A DNA stretch of 64,000 nt, taken from Phaeodactylum tricornutum CCAP 1055/1. Taxonomy: Eukaryota > Bacillariophyta > Bacillariophyceae > Surirellales > Neidiaceae. The position numbers and the translations under genes were made by a program. The notes under the pieces are model-generated. The model was not told the origin of the DNA, ran no database searches, and saw only the letters and a list, made by a program, of their open reading frames with translations. Below, one piece after another: positions 34,401-45,364 of this stretch. Positions within the stretch are counted from its first letter, which is position 1. Each line of letters begins with the position of its first letter. The DNA lies in assembly GCF_000150955.2 (NCBI RefSeq), contig NC_011700.1, forward strand, positions 1 to 64,000. Direction: 5' to 3'.

Positions 34401-34514
34401 GATGGTATTGTTCTTGTCGAGAGCGCCAACGACTTCCGTCGGTCACAGGCGCTCTTTCCTATGCAAGCGTCCGCTTCGATTGAGGATTGGCGATTAGACG
34501 CGAAAGACGACTAA
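31488..34514 (+). CDS. Insulysin-type zinc metallopeptidase (M16A)
   Basis: Single exon, 1008 residues, from ATG 31488 (the open frame could start at TTG 31443). The inverted zinc motif HxxEH is at residues 78-82 (HLTEH). The third ligand is Glu159 and the second conserved acid Glu152, the same spacing as in human insulin-degrading enzyme. Later M16 repeats follow, including GHGGHSNAYTD-type contact residues and the C-terminal signature RTQEQLGYIV. The length matches whole IDE/nardilysin proteins with four M16 modules. It degrades short peptides; in other organisms it acts in cytosol, peroxisome or mitochondrion. No clear targeting sequence is seen. Frame is intact throughout. Confidence 0.95.
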   Translation: MSDSPSTRNADDLEVPLVDDRSYRYWTLPATSTADVVTTDRPGLRVLLVHDDSVDKGAAAVDVAVGQFQDGDLPGLAHLTEHMLFLGTQRFPQENALDSFLAAHGGHSNAYTDLEHTVYYMDVQAAQLEPALDRFGSCFEAPLLLENCVARELQAVDSEHGKNKQSDFWRYHQLTKTLLGQHNSHVYQQFGTGNLESLQPQGTAVLRQAVHDFYQRYYHTARMTLCVLGNQDLDVLQGWVEKYFGSLPSQPSDTLVEPPVPPLTPVLPQRVHVVPTRETNVLELQWCLREIQSLYRSKPTRILSHLLGHEGPGSLLAVLRERLWVQELYADDSSKTTSAFSIFCVQLELTVLGWEHVNDVVATVYRYIGLLQNEIPAWVADELQTTASTQFRFLSKSSPSDTVSRVAHQMQEFAIAHVLSGPYLVYEHDMAAVQSCLASLHVDNMLVLVASKEYTGQTTATDPWYGTQYATVALEPDALEAWRQARSAATDGSGVDFIGLHLPDRNDMLATDFELKTSPYAVFAKTNTNDSNGDNGNVPPPPRCLLDTDTCRLWYKPDTEFRMPKVNIMCVLRSATAYESVTQSVLASLWSETADELCNVFSYAASMAGLHCNFSNTRNGMELHLSGYHDKAHVLLQRIVDTVRDFRVTPDLFERIQSKLEQQFQEFLVAQPYQHAIYAGDLCLETPKWDIHDRLQCLASLTLNDLQHFGRHILARFQLEMLVHGNVTASEAVQLSDIVLLGWRPQAPLNQIDVRVVQLPAQGSEGTSTVHRFSGWNEDDENSSVCNIYQVGTMDTKMNATLGLLHHLIREPAFGQLRTQEQLGYIVHTQVKTSGDKVKSLLFLIQSDSFDPIHMDQRIEAFLVDFRHKLVQMSEPDFAANVGALCQSFLEKNKNLSEESSRYWHVITNQTYRFYRMSELAAAAQTVTKLDVLRFLDRHVLATSPYRRKLSVQVFGQNHIADLLDKTDVAGDGIVLVESANDFRRSQALFPMQASASIEDWRLDAKDD

Positions 34515-36184
34515 CGTACAATAGATCGAATGAGCATCTTAGATCCAGAATCAACAAATATGTTGCTTTGTTTATAGTTTTGTGTAAGCATCATGCACAA
34601 GTCCCGGTCCGTGAGCATACTACTGCTAGCGGTATGAAAATCTGGAATCCGGGCAAAGTGCTTGGCTTGTGAAAACTGTCGAGTTTTTCATCTCCCTCAA
34701 CGATGGGCTCGCATTTCGACAACGGAATCGGCGCGGGATGGGTCACGAAGCTACAAAGTGACGCTGGCTGACCGAAAGGACATTTTTGTAAGCTTCATTG
34801 CGACATGATTTATGGTACGCTCATTTTGCCCTGTCGGAACAGGCTGACCGATAAAAGTTTGTCCGCTTTGATCAATTCGTGGTTTCCACAATTTTTGATG
34901 CTATAGTTCGATGGAGATCTTTATCTTAATATCACGTATCTTTATTAGTTCATTGGACTTGTTATCTGGAATGTCAAGCAGAAGTGCTGGCCTTGAACAT
35001 CTAACGTCGATTGGTAGTCCTCGCTTCCCGTGCACACGTGTATTTACATTTCCATGTCCGTGCATACAAAAGCAGCTGGTCTTGGAAATGTGTAGCACGC
35101 ATGGTCCTCAGCCAAGGCCTTATTCATTCCTGAAAAAAATTTACAGGTACGTTAGATCGGTACTCCATACAAGAAACCATAATCTCGATATGCGTACTGC
35201 TGTACCAGCTGTCATTTTACAATTCGGAACGTCTGACTGGGAGCTCTGGGAAAGACATGATTCTACATATTATCCCCGCTTTTGCACGTGTTGCTTTACA
35301 GTCGGTGACAGCTGCCACGAGACTCATCATGATCTGCGGTCGTTCCATAGCTCTCTCCGAAAGCAATAAATAACAAGGGGCTATCCGAAAGTGATAACGT
35401 AATACTTATTGAAATATCCTTTCAAAGAGGAGAGGTAAATATCGTTCTTTCTAAATTTCGGGTATCTGTCGATAAGTAGAACAAAATTGTGAATAATAAG
35501 TACATAAGAGAAACCCACGACCAAGACTTTCCAATTTATATATTCTGTCATCCTGAGAATCAAATAAATTGCCTCTCTCTTACAGTGAGTCAAGCTGGGA
35601 CAGCTTGCAATTTTGCCCAGATTTCCCGAAGCCTGTGCACAAACAACGCAGGTTCTCGGATCGCGCAGAACACGCTCCTGTCCTGTGTGCAACAAGAACC
35701 ACTCACAGTCAACGAATGTCATCGAACTACAGTGCTCTACCGAGACAGATAGGTGTACACACATACAATCGTAGTGGTAGAGTCTGAGAGTGAGAAGGGA
35801 GAGGAGCACTAAAAGAGCTAGAAGAGCCGCAAGGCCTACTGCTCTTTATCCCAAAGCGAATTTTCGTCGATCAGTCTTGCTGGTCGTTCCAATCTGGCTT
35901 TATCATTCATTCGCTCCTTCCACAGCTTGGTTGAGTAGACGACTCTCCCGGGCTAGTAATTTACTCGACACTCATTGACGTTATCGAACAGACAAATACA
36001 TTTGAACATTAATTGCGAGGCGTTTGAAATACAAAGACGAGCACGCTTGGAAGCAATTCAGCTTTGAACAATCAAGCTGAAACAATATTATTGCTGACGC
36101 GACTAGGCAAACCATTCTTCCGTCTCGACAGCAAATCGATCATCTAAAACAACGATCCGGACATATTTCTCATTCAACGCCGCT
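34515..36184. other. 1.7 kb spacer, no supported gene
   Basis: Open frames at 34911-35369 (+) and 35381-35809 (-) have no motifs I recognise and are not called. The 17 bases at 35401-35417 repeat a piece of the right inverted repeat of the element at 26.7-29.2 kb. TCACAGTCA occurs near 35702. Confidence 0.4.
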
Positions 36185-39100
36185 ATGGACTCATCACATC
36201 CAACTGCTTTCAACAACTTCAATATAAACAACAATACGCCCATCAACATCGATGCTGAAGTCTACAAACGGATAGGTCACCGATTGAGTCTACAGGTCCA
36301 CGGCGAAAGTTTAACATCTATAGCAAGAAGCGATCGTGTACCAATAACACTACCAAAACCAGAAGTAAAGCTTCTGCAAGCGAGTCCGAGCTCTGGTTTC
36401 GAGACGTTTCACCCTTTGGCTCCAAAAGAAGCCAGAGTCAGCAGCAGCGCCACAAGAGAATCCGTCTTGGCTCAAAATATACCATCGACATTATTGTCGC
36501 AAGAACAGGGAAGATTTAGGACAAGTAAGGTTGCCAAAATGCGATACGGTGATCATGGAATGCACCATCAGCAATCAGATTCTTGGCTTTGGTCGTGCAG
36601 TTTGCTCAAGCATGTGACTGTTGGTGCTCAAGATTTATTCCAACGTTGTCAACAGCGAATTTTCACTCAAACCACGGAAGACTTGCCGACATCATCTTCT
36701 GTATCGCCTCAACGACTCGCATTTACTCGATTGGGCTTGGAAGGCACGAATGCCGACGGTGTACAATGTAGCACCAAATGTGTCGGCCATCAACAGGTAA
36801 AAGAGGATAGACGTGGCAAAACTCACATCGAAGATCAGTCCGGCATGGATCCTCCATCTAATGGACTGTTGAATGCAGTGTTGAAGGTGCACTCAGAGAT
36901 ACAACCATCGCTGCCGGCGGCAGTGTTTCAAAATAAGGCACGGCAGGCTTCGTTAAGGCCGACGATTGCTGAAAATGGAAATGTCAAGGATTGTAAGACG
37001 GAAAGTTCGTCGCTGAAAGATACCTCGGAGGCCGGGATGGCGAATGATGGAGGCGACTCAAAAGTTCCTCTTTTCAACTCCGAAACACGCGGGAAGTGCT
37101 TAACGGTACCGTCAGAAGCAGTCGCCAACGACGGCGTTGACAATGTGGAAGGCAATTTGATTATTTTTGAAAACGATACAATATCTGTACCACACCAAAA
37201 CATTCATGTGGTGGATCCGCCCCAAAATGTTTCAGCAAAAGAACCGGCAGACTACCAGATACAACGTCTGCTGGGCCAAGGAACCTTCGCACAAGTTTTT
37301 GGATGTCTCCACGTACAATCGGGTCGAAGTGTAGCAGTCAAAATTGTTAAGAATAAACCAGCCTACACACGACAAGCGACGGTCGAAATTGATGTGTTTC
37401 GGGCGCTACAAGAAGACATGACCACTGAAGGGGCTCAAGGGAGTGAATATATTCTGAGATTGTTGTGTTTTTTCATGTACCGGTCGCATCTCTGCCTCGT
37501 TTTCGAAATGCTTGGTTTGAACTTGTACGAAGTTCTGAAACGCAGACAGTTTCGGGGACTTCCACTTTCTCTTGTACATCAAATTGTCAAACAGTCTGTT
37601 GAGGGCATAAAAGAGTTCTCGCGAAAGAATATTGTTCATTGTGATTTGAAGCCAGAGAATGTATTGCTGATATCCAATGAGGTTGTCGAATCGGTGGTAG
37701 CCGCAGGAGAAAAACGACGAGAGGGAATAGTAACAGGTGCAGAGGGCTCGCCTTCGATTGAAGCAACTGTGGCCCTCGATACAGAATGTTTCAATGGAAC
37801 AGTCATCAGTACTGATGGCGGCGCGGTGAACGTGACGAAAGCGTTATCTACCAAGAAAACTTCGGCCAAGAAGATAAAACTGATCGATTTTGGTTCGGCA
37901 TGCTTTGAAGGGTATCCTTCCCACACCTACATTCAGTCTCGATTCTATCGAAGCCCAGAGGTACTCGTCGGTCTACCGTATGATTCAGCAATAGATATGT
38001 GGTCGCTCGGATGCGTGGCAGCCGAACTCTTTCTTGGCTTACCCATTCTTCCGGGTGTTCACGAACATGATCAGCTAGGCAGAATAGAAGAGATGATTTC
38101 TAGGGTTCCCGCTTGGATGCTGGAGCAAGGAGCTAAGACATCAAAGTTTTTCATTAAGTCTCCAGCGAGCGGCTTTTCCAGCCTCCATTTCAAAAGAAAC
38201 GTCAGTCCCGCAAGGACCTGTTTCGAACGGTCAATTGAGCAGCAGTCCACCAATGCAACAATGGAGAATTAAGACTCAGCAAGAGTACATTGCCTCTCTT
38301 TCTCGAGACGATATCCAAAAACAGGGAGGAATAGAGAAGCTTGAGAAGAAACCCGGAAACAAATATTTCAAGCGGAAACGCCTTTCTGATATATTGACAC
38401 TGCACGGTCAGAACACTCAGAAGGAAGACCAAGACTTGTTACCAGCATTCGTTCATTTCTTATACGGGCTCTTGGATCCAGATCCATGGAAACGGACGAC
38501 AGCCTTTCAAGCGTTGCATCATCCATTCTTAACCGAAAAATTTCGCGATTTGAAACCGAGGATAAGCACGACGGGCTTGGATGCGAACGAAGCAAGTGTC
38601 GCGAATTTAGAGCTCGATGTTGTTTGGCAACCGCCCTGGGATCCTGCGATCTGTAAGAGGAAATTGGCGTATGCTCAAAAAGCGAGGGAGAGACAGCATA
38701 CCGCCCGGCGCACGCTTTCCGTTCGGGATCAAATTTTTGCCGCTTCCCAAGTGGGGGGCCAACAATCAAACCCTCACATTCATTCAGAGTCGGAACATTT
38801 TGATGCCGGATTCGTTCATAGTCAGTCGTTTGCAAAGCCTATTTTCCCGGACCAAAACCCTTCAAAGGCACAAATTATGATGGCGTTGGGTCACGGTACA
38901 ACGTCGCCATCGAATGGATTTTTTGGTTCATCCAGCACTTTGATGCCGTCGCATTCTCTTTCCGCCTCGCATTTTCGAGCTCAAATCCGTGGCTTCCAGA
39001 ACGAAACGGGGTTTAGATCGTCTCCGGAGCCTCGAAGCTTTTCTGACTTTATGGATTTGGGCGCACCTGTACCGATGGTCTCTAGGAATTCATACGTAGC

Positions 39101-40067
39101 TAGCCATGGTTGCCTACAGCAAGAAATACAGTCTCACATTCCCTCCCAGGCACAAAGCTTTACTGAGTGGAGCTACGGTTGCCGAGGACCGCCTTTGTCG
39201 GTGGACTTCGCACGTGCGCTCCAGCGACCCGGCAATGTACCAGGCGCCGGATTCGACCCTCCGCCGAGATCGATTCCCTACGACACTGTTGGACCCTTCT
39301 CACAGTCTGGAAATGTTTCTGATCAACATGGTTGGCCTGCCCATGGTACACCTGGATCGGGTTTCGCCGTTGGCTCACTTTCAGCGACGTCGATGCAATT
39401 TCAGCCTGCTCAAGGCGGTCAACAAAAAAGAGCAGAGGGCATCAGCAATATGGGAGCATCGTCTTTAAGTTCTTCTTCCTTTCCGCATGGAGTGTGGCAT
39501 CGTGTGGATGTGCCAACGCGATCAGTAGAACCTTCGAATGACTGTATGCCACAATCTGCAGCTCCGACCTTTCGAAAGCAATTGCAGACGGATCAGCGAC
39601 AAACGTTTTTGCTACAGCAACAACAATTGGCCTTGCTTAATTCACAGCAGCAAGTCCGTTTAACAAACCAACATGAAAGAGGCAGTGTGCACCAACACTC
39701 ATATCAGCCCCTTTGGAGACCCGATGAGGGGCATCTGAGGACTCCTTTGGAGGCGAATCAACCAGAGCATTATCCTGAACAGAATCAGATCTTTGTGGCC
39801 GAACCTGAGGGCTGCAATGTACATCGCTCTTACATGGCAACGAACGGGAGTGGTCAGCCCACTTTGTCGCCAGCCGTTGGGACGTTCAATGAGATATCGC
39901 CTTCGATGGGTTGCTACTATCCTGGCCCTTTACAGCTGCACTTGCAGTCGTACACAACATCGAAATCCAGTACGAAGCAATCCGGACAAGATTCAAATAA
40001 TATACCGCAGTCACGTAGGATCTACAATGGACAGCACCATCCTTACTTAGGAGGAACGAGCATGTGA
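36185..40067 (+). CDS. DYRK-family protein kinase, YAK1-like
   Basis: ATG 36185. A disordered N-terminal region of about 355 residues precedes a DYRK kinase domain: GQGTFAQVFG, VAVKIVK, HCDLKPENVLL, an insert of about 65 residues, LIDFGSACF, and the activation loop TYIQSRFYRSPEV. The second Tyr of the YxY pair is present; the first position is His. Also present are DMWSLGCVAAELFLGLPILPG and PAWMLEQGAKTSKFF. The C-lobe end (QWRIKTQQEYIA; KYFKRKRLSDI; LLDPDPWKRTTAFQALHHPFL) lies one frame over. Frames overlap at 38100-38272, and dropping one T from TTTT at 38174-38177 joins them smoothly. A Gln/Ser-rich tail of over 450 residues ends the protein. YAK1 kinases link nutrient or stress signals to growth arrest; here that is by homology only. 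Confidence 0.85.
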
Positions 40068-40270
40068 AAACATGTATTAACGATCAACGATGCTTCCTTA
40101 CGCTAAGATAAACAACGCAGGTTGACGAAGAAATACGTTTGTTATCAAATCTGAGGATTTACGGGTGGAAGACAAATCAAATTCTTCGAATTCTGTTCGT
40201 ACCTGTATTGCTCTGATTTTGTGATTGTTCGCTCGACAAAGCGCTTTCACAAGGCCCGCATAGATGTCGA

Positions 40271-42261
40271 TCACTGCGTTTCCATCACTTCTACTTTTGG
40301 CGCCGAATCTTTTTTATTCCCATCGGTCGGATGGTCTACGCTCCCCGTCGTGACATTTCCCGTTCTGACTGTGAGCTCTTCTCCCTTGTCCATAGTCATC
40401 GTAACGTCTGCATTTTGTTTCGTATCCTTGGCGACCTTGATGGTCTGGTCTGTTGCAGTGGTTTGTGTAGGGGCAGCGTCAGTCGTATTCGTTGTTTGAC
40501 GTGCCTCGGACAATTCAGATGCCAGAGTCGTTGAAGGAGTGGAGATTGCTTGAGGCGGCTTGCAAGAAGCCGAGTTTAACGTTGTTCCGGCTGGTGTGCC
40601 TCCCGCTATAGCTTTGGGTGTGATGGAGGACACCGACGAATTGCTTTGGATACTCGACGTCGCTGGCTTGACGGTCGTGCCTTTCATTGACGACGTGATA
40701 CTACTTTTTGTCTTTGTTTTCTGCGGACCTGTTGAGGTTTTGCTACTGGACGCTGATGCCCTTGATCCCGTGTTCTTGCCACGCGAGCGTGCCGACGCGG
40801 AGTTGGTCTTGCTGCTGAAATTGTGGTCCAGACTAACTCCTCCCACATCCACGTGACAGTTTTTCAAAGCCATTAGATAGACGGGGTCGTATAGGATGTC
40901 TGGAAAATCTCGCAACAACTCCTGTAGAACAGCTCGGGCCGTCGTTTTCGAAGAATTCGTGTGTGGTGTGGCATTGGACGTCGACGGTTGTATCGACGAT
41001 GGCTGCAAGGCGGCCTGGAGAATTCGCGATCGCTGAACACTGGCTTCGATTTCCCGTTGCGTGCTTTGGATCTCATCCAGTATGCCTTGTGGTGTCAGCA
41101 CATCCGGTCGAGGGACTCCACCGCGACCCACTACGTACCGCGGAGGCGGAGTCGTCGTGGTGGGGCACCCACATTGTTTGGTAATACCGGCTCCTGGACT
41201 TGCTCCACAATGCCGATGCAGACGAGAACCTGTAAGACATCGTGCACGTGTTTTCCGTGTAAACTCTGTTGTTGTTCTTGCGTTGCCGGTGGCAAAGGGG
41301 GTAAATTGTATTCTAGCTGGGCCGCGGTGAGAGGACCGTAGAGTTGTAGCAGGGCCAACATGTCGGTGGTGGTCTGTTGAAGAATGGGATAATCCGCCAG
41401 TATTTGTGTCATGGCCAGGGTTGATTTGGAACACTTTGTGGATGGTGATGTCGTTGCGGTACTGTGACTACCATTGGCGCTGCTAGTGATGGCAGTACCA
41501 TTCGCATGGGAAAACGAAGAGGCGGGCAACTTGCGCTTTTTGTTTGTCGCCGATGGCACCAGGGAAGAAGGCATCGTTTCGCTAGGATGCGTCGATAGAG
41601 CCGTTGTTGTTTTTGTTATCATTGTTGTTGTGTCGGTAGTAGAAGCTGGTAGCGTCGAGTTTGTAGACGAAGGGACCGTCAACTGGCCGGAAGTAGTCAC
41701 CACCGTTGGTAAACTTTGGGTGCCATCGCCAACCGTCTTCAGGTTTGCGTGAGTTGTCGTTGCGGATGCTGTTGTTTGAGTGACAAGTGTCTTATCGGCG
41801 GAGGTCTGAAATATGGGCTTTGCAGCGGCTGTTTCCGGGGATGCACTGCCTGGAACGGTGCTGGCAGTGAGCGTCTCCGCTTTTGTAGACAATTCCGTGT
41901 CGGCTGGAGCTTCGCTGGAAGTGCTCGCTCCCATAGGAACAGTCGATCCGAGCGCTGCGTTGGATTCGGTCTGTGATTTACAATCACTGCTACTGATACC
42001 ACTGCTATTAGAGGTAGTGGTGTTCATTGGTGGTTTCTGCGACTGCTCCGTGGACTCTGTCCTCGGACGATCGTGGAAATCTGTGTCGAACGGAGTTGCT
42101 TCTCGCAGGGCTTTAGGAGGATGGCTGCAACTGCGAGCCGCGTCAATTGCTTTGGCCTCGACGGTAACGCTGACGGGCGTGATACTTTCGTTCCAAGTCT
42201 GCGTCGTCTTACCGTTGGTAGTGTTACTAGTGCTACTACTATTACTGCTACTCGTCACCAT
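40271..42261 (-). CDS. Thr/Ser-rich nuclear-type protein with possible winged helix
   Basis: The first in-frame ATG is 42261 (MVTSSSNSSSTSN); the open frame could begin at GTG 42279. The first 220 residues are low-complexity Thr/Ser with a basic patch KKRKLP, like a nuclear signal. A structured block follows (MTQILADYPILQQ; LLQLYGPLTAAQLEYNL; HDVLQVLVCIGIVEQV), which looks like a winged helix by eye. The frame then shifts by one base at the GGGG run 41162-41165 (minus-strand CCCC, one C apparently missing) and continues as PPPRYVVGRGGVPRPDVL, GILDEIQSTQREIE and AVLQELLRDFPDILYDP. A second Ser/Thr/Lys-rich tail ends at 40271. Family not recognised; a transcription or chromatin role is only a guess. 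Confidence 0.55.
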
Positions 42262-42636
42262 GGTGATCTCGGGACGCACAGACGTTCACGTACAATTACA
42301 GAGCAGTCACGCGACTATCACAAGTCACTCGTTTTGCACCGTACCATATCCGTCTGATCATTCGGTGAACAAACAAACCCCACAGAGAACCATTTACTCA
42401 TCGACACCTAGATTTCGGACAAGCTGACACAAGAAACTGTCAAATGCAAGGCAGTAGCACACGAGACGACTGGCGTCAGTTTACGGATCCTCCCTCGGTC
42501 TAGTAGAGAGACAGTCGGAACTATTCCTGCCAAAGCATCTATGGTTGGAATGAAGCCGACTGCCGTCGAATGGACAGTTTACACTGTTTGACGTAGGCCG
42601 GGTACTACTGACTTAAACCTAGAATTTCTGGACGTT

Positions 42637-43892
42637 TTAACCGTATTTGGGTGGATCTCGGGTCAGCTTGGGTGGTTTCGGCGTTCCTTCCTCGTGTCGT
42701 TCCCGCCAGACTACGCGCGAGGGGACGTCGTCCTTGATGATGGTTCCTTCTTCGTTACTCAACATCTTGGCGGCATCCTTCAAGTCACCAATAATGGCGT
42801 ACGCTGTCTGACGGTTTTTCGAATTCTCGACAAAATTCACGGCGGCTTCAATTTTCGGTCCCATGCTCCCGGGAAATTTCTTGCCAGCCTTGGACCCAAG
42901 CAAGTACTCGGGCGTGACTTGCGCCATTTCCTGGGCATCGACTTTCCCAAAGTTCTTCCAAATTCCGCCCCCGTCCGTCAGAATGATCAAGCCGTCAGCT
43001 TCCAATTCGAGCGCGAGCTTGGACGCGCACGCGTCCTTGTCAATGACGGCTTCCACTCCTTGGAGTGTTTCCGGCCGCGACGGCACGCGTGAGACGGGTA
43101 CACCGCCACCACCACAAGCAATCGGCAACACGTCCGGCGAGTGTTCGAGGAGTGTCCGCACGGCCTCGACCTGCAATATTTCCATCGGCGGAGGACTGGG
43201 CACCACGCGACGGAAGTACTCGCCGTCGGGCTTGACAATCCAACCGAGTGACTCCGCCAACGCGTGTGCCTCTTTCGGACCGTACACCGGGCCAACAAAT
43301 TTGGTGGGATTGCGAAAGGCCTCCGATTGTGGGTCAACCACTACTTGTGTGACGATGGGGACGGCGGTGCAACCCACCGACGACAAGGCTTGTGCCAGTA
43401 CGTAGCCAATCTGACCCGTACTTTCCGCACCCACTGCGAGTTTGTAGAGAGAGAGAAGGAACATGGTGTGAGAGGACTTGTGGGATGTGTCGCAGTCAGA
43501 TGTGTTTACTCGCTACAGCGGCTACTTTTTGCCGTCGTAGAGGCACCAAGTAGTGAGTAGGTATAAGACTCCTCGAACTTACAAACGTCAAAGGTTGCCG
43601 CCGATCGTTCCAACGCCAGCTCTCCTACTTGCGGTCCATTGCCGTGTACTAGAACCACTTCGTGTTCTTTCGCGAGCGCCGCAATGGTTGGTGCCATATC
43701 GGCACTGGCCTTGAGCATATTTTCAATCGTCAAACGCTCACCCCGACGCTGCAAGGCGTTACCCCCCACGGCGACGATCAAGCGATCCGCCAGCATCGGA
43801 GCCGCCGAGTACGTCCGCGACAGAGTCAGTCCCACGGCGGGCACTCGGGCACCGTGCGAAACGACTCGCCGAGAGAGAAAGGTTGGAATCAT
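42637..43892 (-). CDS. Carbamate kinase, mitochondrial-type presequence
   Basis: Two exons: 43892-43583 and 43433-42637. They are separated by a 149-base intron that begins GTAAGT and ends GCAG; the joined frame reads FDVLGAESTGQIGY. Total 368 residues. The Arg/Ser-rich start (FLSRRVVSHGARVP, SRTYSAAP) looks like a mitochondrial presequence. The rest is a full amino-acid-kinase fold of the carbamate kinase family: VAVGGNALQRRGE, LVHGNGPQVGELALE, PTKFVGPVYGPKEA, the substrate loop ACGGGGVPV, VIDKDACASKLALELEAD, LTDGGGIWKNFG, and PGSMGPKIEAAVNFVE. It makes ATP and carbamate from carbamoyl phosphate, or the reverse. Bacterial-type carbamate kinase is known in diatoms as part of their urea-cycle network. 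Confidence 0.93.
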
Positions 43893-45364
43893 TCTTGCCG
43901 TCTTTTCGCTGAATATGGCGGTTTATGCCAACGACGAGCAGAGAACAATCACGGTTCGATACGGTAGGCTAGTCTTTGTGACGCTGTTGCACTGCTGGAT
44001 ATTGCACGGGTGCCATGTAACCGTGTCCTACTAACAGGAACAGTACCAGTAACAGCAACAGTGAGCCCCTACCAATTGACAGGTACCCTACTTCCATTTA
44101 TCTCGCTAGTAGCTCTAGCTACTAGCAGCGGCGAGTAGATACAGAGATACGCCGACACCCAACTTCCTGGATGAAAGTGCGACCGAATGAGTGGCGGAAA
44201 CGAAGGCAAGGCCAGACTACATAAATAAAGCCAATCCGATAGATGTCAAAATGACAGGAAGGAGCTAAAATGTCACTGTGATAATCAATGATTTGTATAC
44301 GCACACACGACATACGACTCCATTACCTGTTGGGATGTAACATTGCCTCTGTGTGAACAATTCACTATAATGCTGGTTCCAAAAAAAAAAAATGGATTGT
44401 TTGGCCGCGCCGAGAACTAGAATCCCTTCATAACATCCGACCTGCAAGTTTTTATGGCTACACAAGTAGCTATTGTCAGTAAAGATAGTTTTAATGACTG
44501 CCAAAGCGTCGAAAGTCTCTCGGAGATGGAAGTTGAATGTCGGCCATAAAAACATTAGCCAATGAAGAACAGATCCAAAGGAAAGGATCCATAAACGGAG
44601 AGTAGACATGAATCTTAGAGCGTTTCTATGGAAGGCCCGGCTCTTTGTTTTATCCTTCTTTAATGTCGTTAGTCGTTTCATAGTCTCTTTTTATTCCAGT
44701 CGCGTTTTTGTATCTAGGCATCAATGTCCAGTTACTATATAGTCCCGGAAAGGCAATTGAACTGACACGTGAGCATTTTTGGGGCGGGCAACCCAACGAC
44801 AGTCCCGTTGTTTGTTTTGCGGGGGCAGCCCGAAAGAGTTTGGACCCCCAACACGACCGTGAACTATCAGTCCCCACAATACACATTCATGAACTACCTA
44901 GCCAATCTGATAATAGAATCTGCGCGGCGGTCCAGTTGTGCAATCTAGAATAGAGGTTTTTCCCAGGAGTGTCGTCTTTCCAAGTCGCACCGGCAAATAC
45001 TGTCTCGGCGCAGCCAGACTTTTCTGGAGCACCTTTGGTAAAATTAGTGAAGAACCGGTACGTGAGACTCGGAAGGCAGGAATGCGTATCCACGAGACTT
45101 AGTGTGTCTCGGTTGACTCCAACCGTGTGTGCAACGTTTCGATTCTCGGGTCAGTATCTCCGCATACACTATCTACCAGATCGATCGGCTGTCGTAGTAG
45201 TAGTTACCTCCACCGCTTGCCCTGCGGCTTACTCGCTGCGTTCCTGGAGAGCAGCCGCGGAACTGTGAGTCTCTACCTTATTGTGTTTGGCGTGTCTCAC
45301 CTAGCAAACAATTTTACTCAAGCATGTTCAGTCTCTTCTTTTGTTGACCCAGCGTAGCAACGCC
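43893..45364. other. Divergent spacer between carbamate kinase and STAND ATPase
   Basis: 1.5 kb without a supported gene. An open frame at 44265-44681 (minus) has no motifs. TCACTGTGA occurs near 44272 and AACTGTGAGTC near 45260, about 100 bases before the next ATG. A run of A occurs near 44381. It probably holds promoters for both flanking genes. Confidence 0.4.

Noticed and set aside
34911-35369. 152-codon open frame starting at ATG
   Set aside because: No motif, odd composition and no promoter word near its start. Possible but not supported.
35401-35417. 17-base exact match to the right inverted repeat at 29130-29146
   Set aside because: Too short and AT-rich to claim a second element copy; flanking sequence does not match.
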